Source: Polymorphum gilvum SL003B-26A1
GTDB taxonomy: Bacteria > Pseudomonadota > Alphaproteobacteria > Rhizobiales > Stappiaceae
Direction: 5' to 3'
NCBI RefSeq assembly: GCF_000192745.1
Contig: NC_015259.1
Coordinates: 124,001-188,000 of the forward strand
Length of the DNA stretch: 64,000 bases
In this document: positions 55,924 to 64,000 of the stretch, one piece after another
Position numbering within the stretch: the first letter of the stretch is position 1
Layout: every line of letters starts with the position of its first letter
Translations under genes and position numbers: made by a program
Notes under the pieces: model-generated
Told to the model about the DNA's origin: nothing
What the model saw: only the letters and a program-made list of their open reading frames with translations
The model's database searches: none

Positions 55924-56658
55924 CTATCTCTTGCGCAGATCGCCCTTCAGCCACTTGCGCCACTGCGACTTGCTGCCGAAGAACACGTTGCGGTCGACCG
56001 GGCCCTTGATGCCGGCCACGGTGCCTTCGGCGGTGTATTGCCAGAAGGTCCAGTCGTCGCGCTTCTCGTACTTGTGGCGCGGATGGCTGGCGACCGAACG
56101 GATCCAGAAATCGTGCGCGGTAAAGGCGCCGACCAGGATGTCGCGATGGAAATCGACCGTGGTGTAGATCACCGCCCGCTTGCCGTAGTGCTTCTCGATC
56201 GCGTTGAGGAAATAGGTCATGTCGGCGATGATCTTGCCGGCCGGCGGTTGTAGCCGGCAGGTCTTGGAATGGCCGTTCCATTCCATGTCCAGCACCGGCG
56301 GCAGGGCATGCGGATCGACCGGTACGTTCTCGATGAACCAGGCGACCTGTTCCTCGACCGGACGGCAGAAATAGTAGAAGTGATAGGCGCCGCGCGGCAC
56401 GCCGGCAGCCCGGGCGGCGTGCCAGTTGTGCAGGAACTTCGGGTCGACGTAGTCGCCGCCCTCGGTCGCCTTGATCCATGCGAAGGCGGTGCCGTCGCGC
56501 CGCGCCGCGTGCCAGTCGATGTCGCCCTGGTAGCGCGAGACGTCGATGCCGTGGATGGCGAAGTCTTCCGGAGTCGGGTCCGGGATGTCGTAGGCCGCGC
56601 AGGCGACGACGACGAGCGGGATCAGGACGGCGAGCAGGCGCTTCAGCAACACGGTCAA
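55924..56658 (-). CDS. GH25 lysozyme-like lipoprotein
   Basis: This 244-residue glycoside hydrolase family 25 protein has the catalytic-barrel marks GIDVSRYQGDIDW, AFAWIKATEGGDYVD and PVLDMEWNG (acidic pair) plus YTTVDFHRD. It should cleave peptidoglycan glycan strands. The N-terminus (about 1-20) is a lipoprotein signal with lipobox VVAC, so it is probably anchored in a membrane. The start is TTG at 56658 (a GTG two codons later is possible). It is convergent with the SHMT-like gene and divergent from the antiporter gene. Confidence 0.88.
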   Translation of the reverse strand: MTVLLKRLLAVLIPLVVVACAAYDIPDPTPEDFAIHGIDVSRYQGDIDWHAARRDGTAFAWIKATEGGDYVDPKFLHNWHAARAAGVPRGAYHFYYFCRPVEEQVAWFIENVPVDPHALPPVLDMEWNGHSKTCRLQPPAGKIIADMTYFLNAIEKHYGKRAVIYTTVDFHRDILVGAFTAHDFWIRSVASHPRHKYEKRDDWTFWQYTAEGTVAGIKGPVDRNVFFGSKSQWRKWLKGDLRKR

Positions 56659-56816
56659 AACGGCACCAATGGTTAACGCAGGACGAACACCAGCGCTAAA
56701 ACTGCCGCAAATATCCTAACGGAGGGTGGATAAATGATGGCGGGAATGGGGCATTTGTCCAGCCATCCTTGCGCTGGCGCAATCCGCCGCCCATCGGGGC
56801 ATGCTAGACCATCGCC

Positions 56817-58022
56817 ATGGACGCTGCCCTGATTCTGATGGCGCTCGGCGTGCTGTTGCTCGCCGGCATGGCCGCCGACGAGATCGGCCACCGCACCCGC
56901 CTGCCGCGGGTGACCCTGCTGATCCTGTGCGGCGTGGCTGCCGGTCCGTCGGGTGTCGACCTCCTGCCGGATGCCTTTCACCGCATTTACGATCTCCTGT
57001 CGGTCGTGGCCCTGAGCATGGTCGCCTTCCTGCTCGGCGGCAAGCTGTCGACGATCTCGCTGCACAACAGCGGTCGCACCATCCTGATCGTGTCGCTGGT
57101 CGCCGTCGGGGCGACGGGTGTCTTCGTCGCCGCAGGCCTGTGGCTCGTCGGCGTGCCGCTTTCACTGGCAATCGTGCTCGGCGCCCTGGCAACCGCGACC
57201 GACCCGGCCGCGACCCAGGACGTTGTCCGCCAGACCGGCGCCCGGGGGCCGTTCACAGGAATCTTGCTCGGCATCGTCGCTCTCGACGATGCCTGGGGCC
57301 TGATCGCCTTCGCCCTGTTCCTGATCGGCGCACAAGTCGCGGTCGGCGCCGACACCAACGGCGTCGTCGGCCAGGCGCTGTGGGAGATCGCAGGCGCCGT
57401 CGCGCTCGGCATCGCGATCGGCGTGCCGGCGGCCTATCTGACCGGGCGGCTCAGGCCCGGCGATCCGACCCAGTCCGAAGCCCTCGGCGTGGTTTTTCTG
57501 ACCGCCGGGCTGGCGCTGTGGCTGGAGGTGTCGTTCCTGCTCGCCGGCATCGTGACCGGTGCTGTGGTCGTCAATTTCGCCCGCCACCATGCGCGGCCGT
57601 TCCACGAGGTGGAGCACATCGAGTGGCCGTTCATGATCCTGTTCTTCGTTCTCGCCGGCGCCAAGCTGCAGTTCGACAGCCTCGTTGCGCTCGGCATCGC
57701 CGGCGCCGCCTTCGTCGCCCTGCGCCTGGTCGCGCGCATTGCCAGCGGCTGGCTTGGCGGCCGGCTGGCCGGCATGCCGGCGGCGCAGCGACGCTGGATC
57801 GGCTTCGCGCTGGTGCCGCAGGCCGGCGTCGCTCTTGGCATGGCCCTGATCGCCGGCGAGGCCTTGCCGGCGCTGCGCGACACGATTCTGACCATCGCCA
57901 TCGGCTCGACCGTGGTGTTCGAGCTCGCCGGCCCGCTGCTGACCCAGCTCGCCCTGACGCGGGTCGGTGAAATCCGCATCGACAAGGTGCCGGCGGACCG
58001 GAGCAACCCGGAGGCGGACTGA
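56817..58022 (+). CDS. Cation:proton antiporter
   Basis: This 401-residue membrane protein has 12-13 hydrophobic helices and the Na+/H+ exchanger fold. Acidic and glycine-rich stretches include TDPAATQDVVRQTGARGPFTGILLGIVALDDAWGLIAFAL at about 120-160, whose Asp pair suits ion binding. It opens with LGVLLLAGMAADEIGHRTRLPRVTLLILCG, typical of short CPA-type exchangers. The cation (Na+ or K+) is not predictable. Length is normal for a member without a C-terminal regulatory domain. xthA follows within 80 bases on the same strand. Confidence 0.88.
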   Translation: MDAALILMALGVLLLAGMAADEIGHRTRLPRVTLLILCGVAAGPSGVDLLPDAFHRIYDLLSVVALSMVAFLLGGKLSTISLHNSGRTILIVSLVAVGATGVFVAAGLWLVGVPLSLAIVLGALATATDPAATQDVVRQTGARGPFTGILLGIVALDDAWGLIAFALFLIGAQVAVGADTNGVVGQALWEIAGAVALGIAIGVPAAYLTGRLRPGDPTQSEALGVVFLTAGLALWLEVSFLLAGIVTGAVVVNFARHHARPFHEVEHIEWPFMILFFVLAGAKLQFDSLVALGIAGAAFVALRLVARIASGWLGGRLAGMPAAQRRWIGFALVPQAGVALGMALIAGEALPALRDTILTIAIGSTVVFELAGPLLTQLALTRVGEIRIDKVPADRSNPEAD

Positions 58023-58101
58023 ACAGCGTGCTACCCTTTCGCGGCGCGAGCGACTATGAAGGGGCGATCCGTCCATCGACCGCCCCGAACCAAGGCTCCG
58101 G

Positions 58102-58911
58102 ATGACCGACCGCCTGACCATCGCGACCTGGAACATCAACTCCGTCCGCCTGCGCCTGCCCATCGTCGAGAAGTTCATCCTCGAACAGGCTCCCGACGTG
58201 CTGTGCCTGCAGGAGACCAAGTGCCCGGACGCCAACTTTCCGGAAGCCGCCTTCCGCAAGCTCGGTTACCCGCATATCGCGATCAACGGCCAGAAGGGCT
58301 ACCATGGGGTCGCGACGATCTCGCGCCGGCCGCTGGCCAATATCGAGAAGCGCGGCTTCTGCGACAAGGGCGACGCCCGCCACATCGCCGTCGACGTCGC
58401 CTTTTCCGACAGCCCGCTACGCGTGCATAATTTCTATGTTCCCGCCGGCGGCGACGAGCCGGACGCCGCGATCAACCCCAAGTTCGGCCACAAGCTGGAT
58501 TTCATGGCCGAGATGAAGGCCTGGCTGAACGGCGCGGAGACCGAGCGACCGGCAGTGCTGGTCGGCGATCTCAACGTCGCGCCCTACGAGCACGACGTGT
58601 GGTCGCACAAGGCGCTGCTGAAGATCGTCAGCCACACGCCGGTGGAGACCGAGCTGCTGGAGGCAATCCGTAGCCACGGCGGCTGGATCGACGCCATGCG
58701 CCGCTTCGTGCCGATGGAGGAGAAGCTCTACACCTGGTGGAGCTACCGAGCCAGGGACTGGGCCGCGGCCGACAAGGGTCGCCGCCTCGACCATGTCTGG
58801 GTGTCGCCGCCGTTGGCCGACCGGCTGAAGGCGATGCGCGTGCTGCGCGCGGCGCGCGGCTGGGACAAGCCCTCCGACCACGCGCCGGTGATCGCCGTGT
58901 TCGAGGAATGA
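58102..58911 (+). CDS. xthA: Exodeoxyribonuclease III
   Basis: This 269-residue EEP-family DNA repair enzyme (AP endonuclease and 3'-5' exonuclease) starts LTIATWNINSVRLRL. It has the metal-binding glutamate in CLQETKCPD at about residue 36, catalytic GDLNVAPYEHDVW at about 155, TWWSYRARDW, RRLDHVWVSP, and the final SDHAPVIAVFEE. Length and motifs match bacterial Xth. It ends three bases before the convergent quinone oxidoreductase gene. Confidence 0.95.
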   Translation: MTDRLTIATWNINSVRLRLPIVEKFILEQAPDVLCLQETKCPDANFPEAAFRKLGYPHIAINGQKGYHGVATISRRPLANIEKRGFCDKGDARHIAVDVAFSDSPLRVHNFYVPAGGDEPDAAINPKFGHKLDFMAEMKAWLNGAETERPAVLVGDLNVAPYEHDVWSHKALLKIVSHTPVETELLEAIRSHGGWIDAMRRFVPMEEKLYTWWSYRARDWAAADKGRRLDHVWVSPPLADRLKAMRVLRAARGWDKPSDHAPVIAVFEE

Positions 58912-58914
58912 CCC

Positions 58915-59889
58915 TCAGGGCGTGACGATGACCTTGCCGCGTACGCTGCGGCCGGCGATCTCGGCGAGCGCCTCGGCGGTCTGATCGAGCGGATAGACCG
59001 CGTGGATATGCGGGTTGAGCCGGCCCTGGCGCACCCAGTCGAGGATCTGCGCCATGTTGGCCCAGTGGCCTTCCGGATCGCGCACGATCGATTCGCCCCA
59101 GAACACGCCGCGGATGTCGCAGCCCTTGAGCAGGACGAGGTTGAGCGGGATCTTCGGGATCGTGCCCGAGGCGAAGCCGACGACCAGGAAGCGGCCCTGC
59201 CAGGCGGTCGCGCGCAGCGCCTGTTCGGCGAGCTCGCCGCCGACCGGATCGTAGACGACGTCGACACCCTCGCCGCCGGTCAGCGCCTTCAGTCGGTCCT
59301 TGAGGCTCTCGCTGTCGTAGTTGATCGTATGCGCCGCGCCGAGGCTGCGCGCGAAGGCGAGCTTGTCGTCGGAGGAGGCGCAGGCGATCACCTCGGCGCC
59401 CATCAGCACGCCGATCTCGACCGCCGCCTGGCCGACTCCGCCGGCGGCGCCGAGCACGGCGACCCGCTCGCCCGGCTTCAGTCCGGCCCGGTCGCGGAAG
59501 GCGTGCAGCGTCGTGCCGTAGGTGACCGACAAGCCGGCTGCGGCCTCGAAGGAGATGCCGTCGGGCAGGGCGACCAGATCGTCCTCCACGGCCACCACCA
59601 GGTCGCGCGCCGCGCCGTAGCGCACGTAGCCGATGACCGCGTCGCCGGGCGCGAAGCGTTCGACCCCGTCGCCAACCGCCTCGACCACGCCGGAGAACTC
59701 CGCGCTCGGCGAGAACGGCATCTCGGGCCGGAGCTGGTACTTGCCCTCGATGATCAACGTGTCGAAGAAGTTGAGCGCGAAGGCCCTGACCCGCACCAGC
59801 ACCTCGCCCGGCCCGCAGACCGGGTCCGGAAGGGTCTCGACGGTCAATGCGGACGGCGGTCCGTAGGACCGACAAAGGACAGCTTTCAC
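58915..59889 (-). CDS. NADPH:quinone oxidoreductase family protein
   Basis: This 324-residue zinc-free medium-chain reductase (QOR type) has an N-terminal GroES-like domain and a Rossmann domain with LGAAGGVGQAAVEIG at about 148-162 and VDVVYDPVGG near residue 212. Members reduce quinones or enones with NADPH. The start is GTG at 59889 after a GGGGGTC stretch. The zinc-ligand cysteines of alcohol dehydrogenases are absent, as expected. No physiological substrate can be named. Confidence 0.88.
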   Translation of the reverse strand: MKAVLCRSYGPPSALTVETLPDPVCGPGEVLVRVRAFALNFFDTLIIEGKYQLRPEMPFSPSAEFSGVVEAVGDGVERFAPGDAVIGYVRYGAARDLVVAVEDDLVALPDGISFEAAAGLSVTYGTTLHAFRDRAGLKPGERVAVLGAAGGVGQAAVEIGVLMGAEVIACASSDDKLAFARSLGAAHTINYDSESLKDRLKALTGGEGVDVVYDPVGGELAEQALRATAWQGRFLVVGFASGTIPKIPLNLVLLKGCDIRGVFWGESIVRDPEGHWANMAQILDWVRQGRLNPHIHAVYPLDQTAEALAEIAGRSVRGKVIVTP

Positions 59890-60057
59890 GAAGACCCCCT
59901 GAATTCCCCGAATTCTTCAGATGTTGCCTAGCACGCGTCCCGAGACCGGAAAAGGTTCCGCACCGTCTATTTTCACAATGACGCTACCGGAGCTTGAGGA
60001 CTGCGGCCTGAGGCAGCTATGAGGAGGCAAATCCAGCCGAAACGGAGAGGATTGATC

Positions 60058-60603
60058 ATGCGCGGATACTTCGCGGTCGGGGCCGAAGGCCTGTCCAAGC
60101 GGATGAACCTCGGCAACCTCATGCGCTCCGCGCATGCCTTCGGCGCCAGCTTCTTCTTCACCGTCGATGCCGCGCAGAGCCTGCGCAAGGCGCCGCCCTC
60201 CGACACCTCGAAGAGCCCGGAGCACCTGCCGCTGTTTTCCTGGGACAGCGTGGAGACCATGGACCTGCCGCACGGCTGCCAGCTGGTCGGCGTCGAACTG
60301 ACCGAGGACGCCGTCGACCTGCCGAGCTTCATGCATCCGCTGCGCGCGGCCTATGTACTGGGTCCCGAGCGCGGCTCTCTGTCGCCGGCCATGCTGGCGC
60401 GCTGCGACCACGTGGTGAAGATCCCGACGAGGTTCTGCATCAACGTGGCGACCGCCGGCGCGATCGTGCTCTACGACCGCCACCGCGCGCTGGGGCGCTA
60501 CGCGGAGCGCCCGCTGACCGCCGGCGGACCGAAGGCCGAGCGGCCGCCCCATACCCACGGCGGGCCGATCTTCCGCTCCGGCCGCAGGCCGCCGGGAGCA
60601 TGA
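60058..60603 (+). CDS. SpoU/TrmH-family RNA methyltransferase
   Basis: The 181-residue SPOUT methyltransferase has motif 1 KRMNLGNLMRSAHAFGASFFF at about 15-35, motif 2 YVLGPERGSLSP at about 100, and motif 3 IPTRFCINVATAGAIVLYDRH at about 122-142, the trefoil-knot SAM site. Members 2'-O-methylate tRNA or rRNA; the target is unknown. ATG at 60058 is chosen because GGAGAGG is seven bases upstream; an ATG at 60019 also lies in frame. It ends four bases before the convergent sigma-factor gene. Confidence 0.88.
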   Translation: MRGYFAVGAEGLSKRMNLGNLMRSAHAFGASFFFTVDAAQSLRKAPPSDTSKSPEHLPLFSWDSVETMDLPHGCQLVGVELTEDAVDLPSFMHPLRAAYVLGPERGSLSPAMLARCDHVVKIPTRFCINVATAGAIVLYDRHRALGRYAERPLTAGGPKAERPPHTHGGPIFRSGRRPPGA

Positions 60604-60607
60604 CGGA

Positions 60608-61174
60608 TCAGTCGATGTCGACGGCGGCGTCGGCTTCCAGGAGTTCGCGCAGGCGGGCGAAGGCGAGGCGGATGCGCGACTTGACGGTGCCGAGCGGCAG
60701 GCCGGTCGCCTCGGCGATCTCGCTGTGCGACAGGCCGAGGAAGAAGGCCTGACGGACCACCTCGCGCTGGGTGTCGGGCAGTTGCTGCAACGCGAGGCGT
60801 ACCCGCTCCTCGCGCAGGCCCGCGTCGAGCGTGGTGTCGACATCCTCGGGCGCGGAGGGTTGCAGCGCCGGTTCTTCGGGGTCGAGCTCGGCGGTCCGCT
60901 GGCGGCGCAGGAGGTCGATGCGGCGGTTGCGGGCGATGCGAAACAGCCAGGTGCTGGCGGAGGACTTGGCGGAATCGAACAGCTCCGCCTTGCGCCACAA
61001 GATCACCATGGCGTCCTGCGCGACCTCCTCGGCCGTGGCGGCGTCGGCGCCCTGCTGCATCAGGTAGCCCTTGATGCGTGGCGCGAAGTGATCGAACAGC
61101 TCCGCGAAGGCCTCCCGGTCACGGCTTGCGGCCACCTTCTCGATCAGGGCTGAATAATAGTGCGCCTCGGCCAC
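60608..61174 (-). CDS. ECF sigma factor (RpoE/ECF11-like)
   Basis: This 188-residue ECF sigma factor has region 2 (DREAFAELFDHFAPRIKGYLMQQGADAATAEEVAQDAMVILW through SSASTWLFRIARNRRIDLLRRQ, about 19-90) and region 4 (LQQLPDTQREVVRQAFFLGLSHSEIAEATGLPLGTVKSRIRLAFARLRELL, about 128-180). Wording is close to the photooxidative-stress RpoE of Rhodobacter (group ECF11). That group is normally followed by the zinc-containing anti-sigma factor ChrR. Here the downstream gene is a convergent RNA methylase, so no cognate anti-sigma is adjacent. The start is GTG at 61174. Confidence 0.85.
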   Translation of the reverse strand: MAEAHYYSALIEKVAASRDREAFAELFDHFAPRIKGYLMQQGADAATAEEVAQDAMVILWRKAELFDSAKSSASTWLFRIARNRRIDLLRRQRTAELDPEEPALQPSAPEDVDTTLDAGLREERVRLALQQLPDTQREVVRQAFFLGLSHSEIAEATGLPLGTVKSRIRLAFARLRELLEADAAVDID

Positions 61175-61351
61175 CGCAGAACTCGCTTCCCGCCACCCGG
61201 TCGTAACCGGCCCAATGCCACTTCGGTCGGGACCGTCGTCACACTCTCGCCCGATTTATCGAGCCAGCGTCCCATGATTGGAGCCGATAATACCGACAAC
61301 GACGCAGAGCGCCATCCGGCAGATCGGGTTTCAACCCTTTCGTAACCCGCT

Positions 61352-61366
61352 TTAATGTAGCATTAA
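61352..61366 (+). promoter_or_regulatory. CtrA-type box upstream of the IalB-family gene
   Basis: TTAA (61352-61355), seven bases, TTAA (61363-61366) is an exact match to the CtrA half-site pair. It lies 74 bases before the IalB-family gene, in the 265-base region that also serves the divergent sigma-factor gene. Nothing else gene-like is seen in that region. Binding is inferred. Confidence 0.55.
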
Positions 61367-61439
61367 GGCCGGGTTCATATGTCGGACGGCAATTGAGTAA
61401 AACCTGAAGCGTTTGACGCGCAAGCGAAGCGGTGTGGAG

Positions 61440-61949
61440 ATGATGCAAGCACGTACGCTGGTGACCGCCGGTCTGGTCCTGGTTCTGTCCGGAATGACGG
61501 CCGCGGCACAGACCCCGACGCTGCTCAAGCAGCACAACGACTGGGCCGCCTACTCCCATGCGAGCGGCGGCGGCAAGGTCTGCTTCGCGCTGACCAAGCC
61601 GACGCAGATGCTGCCGGGCGACCGCAACCATGGCGAGGTCTTCTTCTTCGTCTCGACCCGGCCGGGCGAGGGCGTGTCGAACGAGCCGAGCCTGCAGGTC
61701 GGCTATCCGCTCAAGGAGGGCTCCAACGTCAGCGTCGACATCGACGGCAGGGCCTTCTCGATGTTCACCAAGAACGACGGTGCCTGGGTCGAGAACGCCG
61801 CCACCGAGCAGCAGCTGGTCGCCGCCATGAAGGCAGGCCGACAGATGACGGTGAAGGGCGAATCGAGCCGAGGCACCGGCACCACCTATACCTTCTCGCT
61901 GTCGGGCGTGACCGCGGCGATTGACACCGCCAGCCAGGCCTGTCGCTGA
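61440..61949 (+). CDS. IalB-family (invasion-associated locus B) protein
   Basis: The 169-residue protein has a cleavable signal peptide (cleavage near AAAQ at about residue 24) and the IalB domain: HNDWAAYSHASGGGKVCFALTKPTQMLPGDRNHGEVFFFVSTRP, and a C-terminal cysteine in SQAC that may pair with the internal one. In Bartonella IalB contributes to erythrocyte entry, but homologs are common in free-living alphaproteobacteria, where the role is unknown. ATG at 61440 or 61443 is the start, with GTGGAG adjoining. A perfect CtrA-type site lies upstream. Confidence 0.85.
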   Translation: MMQARTLVTAGLVLVLSGMTAAAQTPTLLKQHNDWAAYSHASGGGKVCFALTKPTQMLPGDRNHGEVFFFVSTRPGEGVSNEPSLQVGYPLKEGSNVSVDIDGRAFSMFTKNDGAWVENAATEQQLVAAMKAGRQMTVKGESSRGTGTTYTFSLSGVTAAIDTASQACR

Positions 61950-62017
61950 TCCAAGCCGCGGTCCCGGAACCCTTGTACCTGCCGGTCGGGGCCGTTTGCC
62001 GTTCCGCCGGGCGTCCC

Positions 62018-62055
62018 GCGCCCGGCCGGCCGGCGGGCGCAACAGTTGATTTTTT
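62018..62055 (+). terminator. Possible terminator after the IalB-family gene
   Basis: Perfect 7-base G+C arms (62018-62024 and 62034-62040) enclose a loop that is itself palindromic. Six T residues follow at 62050-62055, nine bases from the stem. The gap makes it weaker than a canonical terminator. The surrounding 245-base gap before rlmN shows no gene. Confidence 0.5.
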
Positions 62056-62194
62056 CCGCGGTTTGTGGTTTTGACGACGCTCTGAAACGCGGCCCGATCG
62101 GACGGCCGCGACCGCCGGCGGTGTTGGCCGGCGCTTTCGATCGGCGACGACGGGCTGCGGCCGTTAGGTCGCGGATCCCGACGCGGACCAGGAC

Positions 62195-63439
62195 ATGGCA
62201 GTTACGCTCGACATCGCGCGGGGCAATGCGAACGCGCAGACGGTTTCCGGCATCCCGGTAACGGCGCCCGCTCCAGCACCGGCTTCGGCCGCGGACGACA
62301 GGCCGACGCTGATCGGTCTGACGCGCGACGAGCTGGCCGACGCCATGGGCGAGATCGGCGTGCCGGAGAAGCAGCGCCGCATGCGCGCTGCCCAGCTGTG
62401 GCACTGGCTCTATGTGCGCGGCGTCTCCGACTTCGCGCTGATGACCAACATCGCCAAGGATCTGCGGCAGCAACTCGATGCCCGTTTCACCATCGCCCGG
62501 CCGGAGATCGTCTCCGAGCAGATCTCGGTCGACGGCACGCGCAAGTGGCTGTTCCGTTTTCCGCCGCGCGGCGCCGGACGGCCGGTCGAGATCGAGACCG
62601 TCTACATTCCCGAGGAAGGCCGCGGCACGCTGTGCGTCTCCTCTCAGGTCGGCTGCACGCTGACCTGCACCTTCTGCCACACCGGCACGCAGAAGCTGGT
62701 GCGCAACCTGACCGCCGAGGAGATCCTGTCGCAGATCCTGATGGCGCGCGACCGGCTCGGCGACTTCCCCGACGCGGCCACGCCGCAGGGCGCCGTCGTG
62801 CCGAGCGAGGGGCGCCTCGTCTCCAACATCGTCATGATGGGCATGGGCGAGCCGCTGTACAACTTCGAGAACGTGAAGAAGGCGCTGCTGATCGCCTCAG
62901 ACGGCGACGGCCTGTCGTTGTCCAAGCGCCGCATCACCCTGTCGACCTCAGGCGTGGTGCCGGAGATCGCGCGCGCCGGCGCGGAGATCGGCTGCATGCT
63001 GGCGATCTCGCTGCATGCGGTCAACGACGACTTGCGCGACGTGCTGGTGCCGATCAACAGGAAGTGGCGGATCAGGGATCTGCTCGACGCCTGCCGGGCC
63101 TATCCGGGCCTGTCCAACGCCAAGCGCATCACCTTCGAATACGTGATGCTGAAGGGCGTCAACGACAGCGATGCCGACGCGCGCGAGCTGGTGCGGCTCC
63201 TGAAGGGGATTCCGGCCAAGATCAACCTGATCCCGTTCAATCCCTGGCCGGGCTCGGACTACGAGTGCTCCGACTGGGAGCGCATCGAGCAGTTTGCCGA
63301 CATCGTCAACCGCGCCGGCTACGCCTCGCCGATCCGCACGCCGCGCGGCCGCGACATCTTCGCCGCCTGCGGGCAGCTCAAGTCGGCGTCCGAGCGGATG
63401 CGCAAGAAGGACCGCGAGGCGGTCGCCGCCGGCGCCTGA
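62195..63439 (+). CDS. rlmN: Dual-specificity RNA methyltransferase RlmN
   Basis: The 414-residue radical-SAM enzyme methylates C2 of A2503 in 23S rRNA and A37 in certain tRNAs. The radical-SAM cysteines are in [11 protein letters not shown] at about 153-163, SAM-binding [14 protein letters not shown] is at about 213, and the C-terminal [13 protein letters not shown] carries the mechanistic cysteine. An N-terminal extension of about 40 residues precedes the usual start. ATG at 62195 is the first in frame. A hairpin terminator lies 51 bases after the stop. Confidence 0.96.
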   Translation: MAVTLDIARGNANAQTVSGIPVTAPAPAPASAADDRPTLIGLTRDELADAMGEIGVPEKQRRMRAAQLWHWLYVRGVSDFALMTNIAKDLRQQLDARFTIARPEIVSEQISVDGTRKWLFRFPPRGAGRPVEIETVYIPEEGRGTLCVSSQVGCTLTCTFCHTGTQKLVRNLTAEEILSQILMARDRLGDFPDAATPQGAVVPSEGRLVSNIVMMGMGEPLYNFENVKKALLIASDGDGLSLSKRRITLSTSGVVPEIARAGAEIGCMLAISLHAVNDDLRDVLVPINRKWRIRDLLDACRAYPGLSNAKRITFEYVMLKGVNDSDADARELVRLLKGIPAKINLIPFNPWPGSDYECSDWERIEQFADIVNRAGYASPIRTPRGRDIFAACGQLKSASERMRKKDREAVAAGA

Positions 63440-63490
63440 ACGCAAGGTCCGGTCGGGGGAGTTGCTGGGCCGGTGGAGTTGCGGGGAAGG

Positions 63491-63514
63491 GGAAAGGGCC
63501 TATCGGCCCTTTCC
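63491..63514 (+). terminator. Hairpin terminator between convergent rlmN and MCP gene
   Basis: Perfect 10-base arms (63491-63500 and 63505-63514) with a 4-base loop sit between the ends of rlmN and the chemotaxis-receptor gene. The purine/pyrimidine layout gives TTTCC on the 3' side, so it could act in both directions. Confidence 0.75.
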
Positions 63515-63545
63515 GTTCACGGCATGCCTCGCACCCGTCGCCGAG

Positions 63546-64000
63546 TCAGGCAGCGGCGACGTCGGCGAGGAAGCGGTCGACGGCCGTGCCGAGCTCCTCG
63601 GTGCGGCGGGCGACGTCGGTCGAGGCGCGTTCGACCTGGCCGGCCGACTCGGTCGTCTCCGACACCGCGCCGCGCACCCCGCCGACATGGCTTGCCACCG
63701 CCTGCGTGCCGGTGGCCGCCTCGGTGACGTTGCGCGAGATCTCGCCGGTCGCCGAGCCCTGTTCCTCGACTGCCGCGGCGATGGCGGCGGTGAAGCCGTT
63801 GACGTCCTCCATGGTGCGGGCGATGCCCTGGATGGCGCCGACCGTGTCGCCGGTCGCCGCCTGGATTGCGGCGATCTGGGCGGCGATCTCGTCGGTCGCC
63901 CGCGCCGTCTGGTTGGCCAGCGACTTGACCTCGGCCGCGACGACGGCGAAACCCTTGCCGTGCTCGCCGGCCCGCGCCGCCTCGATGGTGGCGTTGAGCG
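63546..64000 (-). CDS. Methyl-accepting chemotaxis protein, C-terminal fragment
   Basis: Only the last 151 residues are inside the window; the gene continues past the right edge. The visible part begins within the hyper-conserved hairpin tip, [28 protein letters not shown]. It continues down the coiled-coil signalling arm with [17 protein letters not shown], a typical methylation-helix segment, and ends [11 protein letters not shown]. The receptor controls the CheA kinase. The ligand-binding, membrane and HAMP regions are outside. No CheR-binding pentapeptide is present at the C-terminus. Confidence 0.93.
   Translation of the reverse strand, partial: LNATIEAARAGEHGKGFAVVAAEVKSLANQTARATDEIAAQIAAIQAATGDTVGAIQGIARTMEDVNGFTAAIAAAVEEQGSATGEISRNVTEAATGTQAVASHVGGVRGAVSETTESAGQVERASTDVARRTEELGTAVDRFLADVAAA

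Overview
The window is a G+C-rich (about 70% by eye), gene-dense chromosomal segment of an alphaproteobacterium, most likely of the order Hyphomicrobiales (Rhizobiales). The support is the gene content and order: ftsE-ftsX-ydcF-plsC facing a zinc-ribbon/hpt/cpdR operon, argH-lptM-lysA followed by a TIGR02302/DUF4175 protein, rsmB-heparinase-purH, dapF-mtaB-ftsY, a ~1,600-residue NAD-glutamate dehydrogenase, an SdhAF4/DUF1674 protein, an IalB-family protein, a CenR/OtpR-type regulator and several TTAA-N7-TTAA sites of the CtrA type. Genus cannot be told from the sequence. I saw no rRNA, tRNA, CRISPR array, insertion sequence, prophage or integrase, and no gene-free stretch longer than 300 bases.

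Layout. 1-1743: end of a 3-hydroxyacyl-CoA dehydrogenase and an acyl/aryl-CoA ligase. 1740-2816: a CtrA-type site and three small genes, one a YjfB-like motility protein, whose products share an ungapped C-terminal signature. 2832-9215: TlpA-like thioredoxin divergent from argH-lptM-lysA and the DUF4175 protein (arginine, lysine and envelope functions). 9313-14723: zinc-ribbon/hpt/cpdR operon back to back with ftsEX-ydcF-plsC around a perfect CtrA site. 14720-20910: ChaC, DUF2125, GNAT, DMT exporter, CoA-ester lyase, DUF1737, ATP-grasp and LolA genes. 21016-25279: FtsK, a DapC-like aminotransferase and SdhAF4. 25461-31479: htpX, rsmB, heparinase II/III and purH.

31508-38363: UMF1-type MFS protein, giant NAD-glutamate dehydrogenase and a divergent CMD-family peroxidase-like gene. 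38392-40141: argC behind a possibly structured leader, then leuD with a clear terminator. 40270-43101: MsrQ-like membrane protein, a cyclic-nucleotide-binding protein, a CenR/OtpR-type regulator and a divergent L,D-transpeptidase. 43216-46679: dapF-mtaB-ftsY. 46713-48328: a patch of small uncharacterised genes. 48391-56658: YchJ, an EEP phosphohydrolase, a lipid-linked sugar flippase with a CelD-type GNAT, an acyl-CoA synthetase, a divergent SHMT paralog and a GH25 lysozyme lipoprotein. 56817-64000: antiporter, exonuclease III, quinone oxidoreductase, SpoU RNA methylase, an ECF sigma factor with no adjacent anti-sigma gene, an IalB-family protein, rlmN and the C-terminal part of a chemotaxis receptor.

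Most of the window is conserved housekeeping. The parts most worth a second look are the three small proteins with a common C-terminus, the CtrA sites (especially the one between ftsEX and the operon encoding CpdR, which itself controls CtrA turnover), the argC leader with mutually exclusive hairpins, the SHMT paralog lacking key catalytic residues, and the lone ECF sigma factor.
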